64,000 nt of DNA from Brevibacillus fluminis (lineage in GTDB: Bacteria; Bacillota; Bacilli; Brevibacillales; Brevibacillaceae), in assembly GCF_003710825.1 (NCBI RefSeq), contig NZ_RHHQ01000005.1:62001-126000 (forward strand). Reading direction: 5' to 3'. Shown piece by piece: positions 61,230 to 64,000 of the stretch. The stretch's first letter is position 1. Every line of letters starts with the position of its first letter. A program made the translations under genes and the position numbers. The notes under the pieces were generated by a model, which was given only the letters and a program-made list of their open reading frames with translations, had not been told where the DNA came from and did not search any database.

Positions 61230-62879
61230 TTATATAATAGAAGAAACAGAAGTTTGTTCGGTAAACAATTTGCGGATGCACACCCGGAGCATATTCGGCA
61301 GCTTCACGAAAGCAAAGTCGGTATCCAGCCGCTCCGTCCATTTATGCGCATCACGGCCCACTGGGCCCAGGTTGAGGACCGGGACATCAAAGCGCTCGAG
61401 CGCTTCCAGTGGCACGCTGTAGCCGCGGTTCCACAGCGGCATGTTGGTGGTGAGCGGCGTCAATGTGGAAGCCGGATGTTGCAAGCCGACATAGCTGAGG
61501 TCGGAGATGCCGCCGAAATAGTTTTGCTTTTTCAGCTCCACACCATGCTGTTCGTTCGCATACGCGATCATGTCGGACACGACGGACGAAATCAGCGGAT
61601 TGCGGCGAGAGCAGACCGCAGGGTAGTATGGAGGCGCAAAGAACAGGACGATCATAGGGGACAGCTCTTTGCAAAGGATCGCGAGTTCATCGACCAGGTT
61701 GATCGTGACATCGCGCTCATCTTGTTTGGTTGTGTTGTTCAGCACGTCTTGGCGGATGCGTTCCACACGCTCATCGCCGTATGTTTCGCCCGCGTATTTC
61801 AGCAGTTCGTCGTACGTGTAAACGTTCACGTTGATATCGGTAGGCGTGAAGGAATCGAGCTGGGCATAGCGCTCTGCATTGGCTGCATACGATTCCTTGA
61901 TTTGCTCGGCAGCCATCGTAGCCAGACGGCGCATCCCGGTGACGATTTCCTCCATCGTCCATTCGTACAAAAAGAGGTTAAAGAGCGTGACGGATCGGTG
62001 CGGAATCTGTACCGAGTAGTCTTTCTTCAAGCTTTTTAAAATTTGGTTGGTCGGGGGGGGTGTGACCTCGTTCTCGACACGTTCGCAAAACGCGGTATTG
62101 AGCTCCATCATCGTCGTGATGTGGGACGACATGAAATTGCCGTTCAAGCCTGCCAGCGGCTCGCCCACATGGGTTTCTTTTCCGTAGCAGAGGAAACCGG
62201 GCATGACCTTGCCGATCGAGCCGTTGTAAATGTACGCATTGCGGTCGCCCGGATAGCGGGTAAACATCGGCTCGGAGTTGAGCACGGTTTTGTAGCTCAG
62301 GTCGAATTTTTCCGCCCACTCCAAGAGCAAAGGCACAGCTGCTTTCATCCCGACGGAGTTGACTTCTTCATCAGGAACGGTGAGCAGCAGCAGGTTGCCG
62401 TCAAAACCGCCGTCACATGCTTCCTCGATCAGCGACATATGGAGGGCGAGGCCGCATTTCATATCCATGGTGCCACGGCCAAACAGCCAGTCACCTGTCC
62501 CCAGGTCTTCCTGGACGTCAGCTGGCATATCTGCTTTGTTGGCGCGGAACATCTCGCTCAATTTTTTCGGTGCAAAAGCAAATTCCTTCCAGTTGCCGTA
62601 ATCCTCCACATCGACCACGTCAAAATGGCTGACCAGCACGATCGTGTCTTTCGTTTCCGGCTTGTTTTTGACCAAGGCAGTGACGAAATAACGCCCATCT
62701 CCGGTCGGATGTGCATGGAGATGCTCAGGATGCTGCTGGAAATATGGGAGCGCCTGCAGCTGTTCGACTACATAGCGCGGGAAGGCGATTTCCGCTTCGG
62801 AACCAGTGATGCTTGGGATGCTAACCAAATTGCAGAGCAGATCAGTCATTTGTTCTTTTGTAGACCATTTGTAAGCCAT
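61230..62879 (-). CDS. rocB: M20-family peptidase, RocB-like
   Basis: A 549-residue M20 metallopeptidase of the RocB (arginine utilisation) type. LVSIPSITGSEAEIAFPRYVVEQL, VLVSHFDVVDVEDYGNW, GRGTMDMKCGLALHMSLIEE and LLLTVPDEEVNSVGMKAAVPLLLEW carry the two-metal site; the C-terminus has LNLGPVGRDAHKWTERLD. ATG at 62879 follows AAGAGGTGCTCATC. It is 68 bases downstream of an IclR gene on the same strand, and an IclR-type site lies in the gap. RocB function in arginine use is not biochemically settled; hydrolysis of an amide or peptide bond is expected. Confidence 0.9.
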   Translation of the reverse strand: MAYKWSTKEQMTDLLCNLVSIPSITGSEAEIAFPRYVVEQLQALPYFQQHPEHLHAHPTGDGRYFVTALVKNKPETKDTIVLVSHFDVVDVEDYGNWKEFAFAPKKLSEMFRANKADMPADVQEDLGTGDWLFGRGTMDMKCGLALHMSLIEEACDGGFDGNLLLLTVPDEEVNSVGMKAAVPLLLEWAEKFDLSYKTVLNSEPMFTRYPGDRNAYIYNGSIGKVMPGFLCYGKETHVGEPLAGLNGNFMSSHITTMMELNTAFCERVENEVTPPPTNQILKSLKKDYSVQIPHRSVTLFNLFLYEWTMEEIVTGMRRLATMAAEQIKESYAANAERYAQLDSFTPTDINVNVYTYDELLKYAGETYGDERVERIRQDVLNNTTKQDERDVTINLVDELAILCKELSPMIVLFFAPPYYPAVCSRRNPLISSVVSDMIAYANEQHGVELKKQNYFGGISDLSYVGLQHPASTLTPLTTNMPLWNRGYSVPLEALERFDVPVLNLGPVGRDAHKWTERLDTDFAFVKLPNMLRVCIRKLFTEQTSVSSII

Positions 62880-62914
62880 GATGAGCACCTCTTCTTTTGT
62901 TATATTTCCACATA

Positions 62915-62929
62915 GTGAAAAACGTTTCC
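62915..62929. promoter_or_regulatory. candidate IclR operator before rocB
   Basis: GTGAAAAACGTTTCC lies between the IclR gene and rocB and resembles GTGAAAATAGTTCCAC at 63851-63865 ahead of the IclR gene; TCCAC and GTGGA flank it at 62907 and 62935. Confidence 0.45.
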
Positions 62930-62947
62930 GTTGCGTGGATAAAAAAA

Positions 62948-63688
62948 TTACGGCGTTTTGCCGATTTTTTGTGAAATTAACTGGGCAGCGTCCTTCACCT
63001 TTTCAATCAGGTAGGCGAGCCGCTCGTCTGTGATCTGGTAGCTGAGTACACCGATGCTCAAAGCTCCGACTACTTTATGTCCATAGCCGATGATCGGAGC
63101 GGCGATGGAGGCGGTGCCTTCCGTTCGCTCACCATAGCTTATGGCGTAGCCGTGCTGTTTAATGTCAAGCAACTGATTGCGCAGCTCCTGTCTTTTCTCT
63201 TGTGTCGGAATCAGCGTTTCAATCGTTGCTGTCATTTCGCGTTCTTCAAAGTTGGCCAAAATCGTTTTGTTGCCAGCTCCAATGTGGAGCGGAATCCGTA
63301 TGCCGAGATTGTCGATGATCCTAACCTTGAGTGGACTATCGACGCGCTCGATGATAATCGCGTCTGTGCCGTGGGGAATATTGAGATACGTGCTCTCTTT
63401 TACCTCTAATGCCAGCGCTTCCATAATGGGGCGAGCGACAACGCGGTAATCGACATTCTCCAGCAGCCGCAAGCCGATTTCCATCCAAAGATGACCTGCT
63501 TTGTATTGTTTTGTTTCGGCGACCTGTTCGACCAACCCATGCTGAATCAGTGTACTGATAAGGCGATGGACGGTGCTGATCGGCAGCTTAGTTTTTTCGG
63601 CAAGATCAGAGATGGACCAATGGAGTTTGGTTTCATCCGAGATTAAGGCTTGCACGATCTGCATGGCGCGGTCTATCGATTGTACCAT
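62948..63688 (-). CDS. IclR-family transcriptional regulator
   Basis: A 246-residue regulator: N-terminal winged helix (SIDRAMQIVQALISDETKLHWSISDLAEKTKLPISTVHRLISTLIQHGLVEQ) and IclR effector domain (ESTYLNIPHGTDAIIIERVDSP, PLHIGAGNKTILANFEER, GYAISYGERTEGTASIAAPI). The ATG at 63688 follows AGGAGGCAGCAC; a longer open frame upstream runs through the divergent promoter. It lies between rocB and a dimethylarginine-hydrolase-like gene, so it probably controls both in response to an arginine-derived compound. Confidence 0.92.
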   Translation of the reverse strand: MVQSIDRAMQIVQALISDETKLHWSISDLAEKTKLPISTVHRLISTLIQHGLVEQVAETKQYKAGHLWMEIGLRLLENVDYRVVARPIMEALALEVKESTYLNIPHGTDAIIIERVDSPLKVRIIDNLGIRIPLHIGAGNKTILANFEEREMTATIETLIPTQEKRQELRNQLLDIKQHGYAISYGERTEGTASIAAPIIGYGHKVVGALSIGVLSYQITDERLAYLIEKVKDAAQLISQKIGKTP

Positions 63689-63846
63689 GTGCTGCCTCCT
63701 TCCCAGAGGATAAGTATGAATGGTTATGAATGAGATATCGCCACTTTTATTTAACAGAAATATAGCCAAATTGTAAACTATTAAATTGTTGTGTAAAGTC
63801 ATTGACAAGAAAAATTCTGCCTTATAGAGTATAACTATATTTTCGC

Positions 63847-63868
63847 ATTGTGAAAATAGTTCCACAAT
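63847..63868. promoter_or_regulatory. inverted repeat operator in the divergent IclR promoter region
   Basis: ATTGTG (63847-63852) and CACAAT (63863-63868) form a 6-base inverted repeat around AAAATAGTTC, in the middle of the divergent region between the IclR gene and the gene at 63905. Confidence 0.55.
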
Positions 63869-63904
63869 ACGGAAAAATCATGAAACAATCTGCGGAGGTG
63901 CACC

Positions 63905-64000
63905 ATGTTTACTAGAGCAATCGTAAAAAAACCGGGCAAAAGCTATGTGAATGGCTTGACTACATCAAATCTGGGTACTCCCAATTATGAACTGGCGCTG
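63905..64000 (+). CDS. dimethylargininase-like protein, 3' partial
   Basis: Only 32 codons are in the window: MFTRAIVKKPGKSYVNGLTT and SNLGTPNYELAL. This start is typical of dimethylarginine dimethylaminohydrolase (DDAH)-type guanidino-modifying enzymes. ATG follows TGCGGAGGTGCACC. It is divergent from the IclR gene. The call rests on the N-terminal 30 residues only; the catalytic residues lie beyond the window. Confidence 0.65.
   Translation, partial: MFTRAIVKKPGKSYVNGLTTSNLGTPNYELAL

Noticed and set aside
63689..63865. 59-codon N-terminal extension of the IclR regulator
   Set aside because: It covers the divergent promoter and operator; AGGAGG precedes the ATG at 63688, which gives a normal IclR length.

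Overview
The window reads as one chromosomal stretch of a spore-former-type Bacillota, most like the higher-GC Paenibacillaceae/Alicyclobacillaceae (Brevibacillus- or Tumebacillus-like). The reasons are GGAGG ribosome binding sites with frequent GTG/TTG starts, GlpP-type antitermination leaders, a purine riboswitch, an S-layer-homology protein, CstB/SQR sulfide genes, a RocB-type peptidase, and a GC content that looks to be in the mid fifties. The genus is inference only. I see no rRNA, tRNA, CRISPR array, insertion sequence or prophage. Nearly all genes are intact; the first and last are cut by the window edges.

Layout. 1-3.6 kb: three consecutive amidohydrolases. 3.7-11 kb: two chemoreceptor plus peptide-type binding-protein pairs, without permeases or ATPases. 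11.1-13 kb: a guanine-type purine riboswitch with an intrinsic terminator in front of an FAD-dependent oxidoreductase. 13-22.5 kb: signalling genes (hybrid kinase with two receiver domains and an HPt domain, OmpR-type regulator, GGDEF-EAL protein, SLH protein, and a second kinase/regulator pair on the minus strand). 22.6-29.7 kb: an amino-acid catabolic locus (aminotransferase, ornithine-cyclodeaminase-like enzyme, LysR regulator, YfcC-type carrier, M20D amidohydrolase, threonine/serine dehydratase), with matching LysR boxes in both promoters. 29.7-34.8 kb: a 215-bp imperfect palindrome, then a five-gene export/sensing operon. 34.8-36.5 kb: a TetR regulator and a luciferase-like monooxygenase with two matching operator-like sites. 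36.6-40.8 kb: a formamidase operon (fmdA, fmdB, amide/urea channel) with a textbook sigma-54 promoter, divergent from a sigma-54 activator whose N-terminus resembles amide-binding proteins. 40.8-43.1 kb: rarD and a patB-type lyase. 43.1-48.1 kb: glpF-glpK-glpD-glpP with two GlpP antiterminator leaders. 48.2-53.2 kb: a molybdopterin oxidoreductase, TetR plus a second methionine aminopeptidase, a VC0807-type membrane protein and a GNAT protein. 53.3-59.9 kb: a sulfide-oxidation block (sigma-54 activator, SQR, DUF1641, CstB-like persulfide dioxygenase/rhodanese, PAS-kinase with a cysteine cluster, NarL-type regulator). 60.1-61.2 kb: a Fur-boxed siderophore-binding lipoprotein. 61.2-64 kb: a RocB-type peptidase, IclR regulator and the start of a dimethylarginine-hydrolase-like gene.

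The most interesting signals are (a) the amide-sensor/sigma-54 circuit that appears to control formamidase, (b) the purine riboswitch on a flavoprotein of unknown substrate, (c) a roughly 60-nt repeat with compensatory stem changes found twice, each time right after the terminator of a response-regulator gene, and (d) the sulfide-oxidation locus with its own two regulators and a candidate operator. Coordinates of starts were adjusted where a ribosome binding site or family alignment argued for an internal start.
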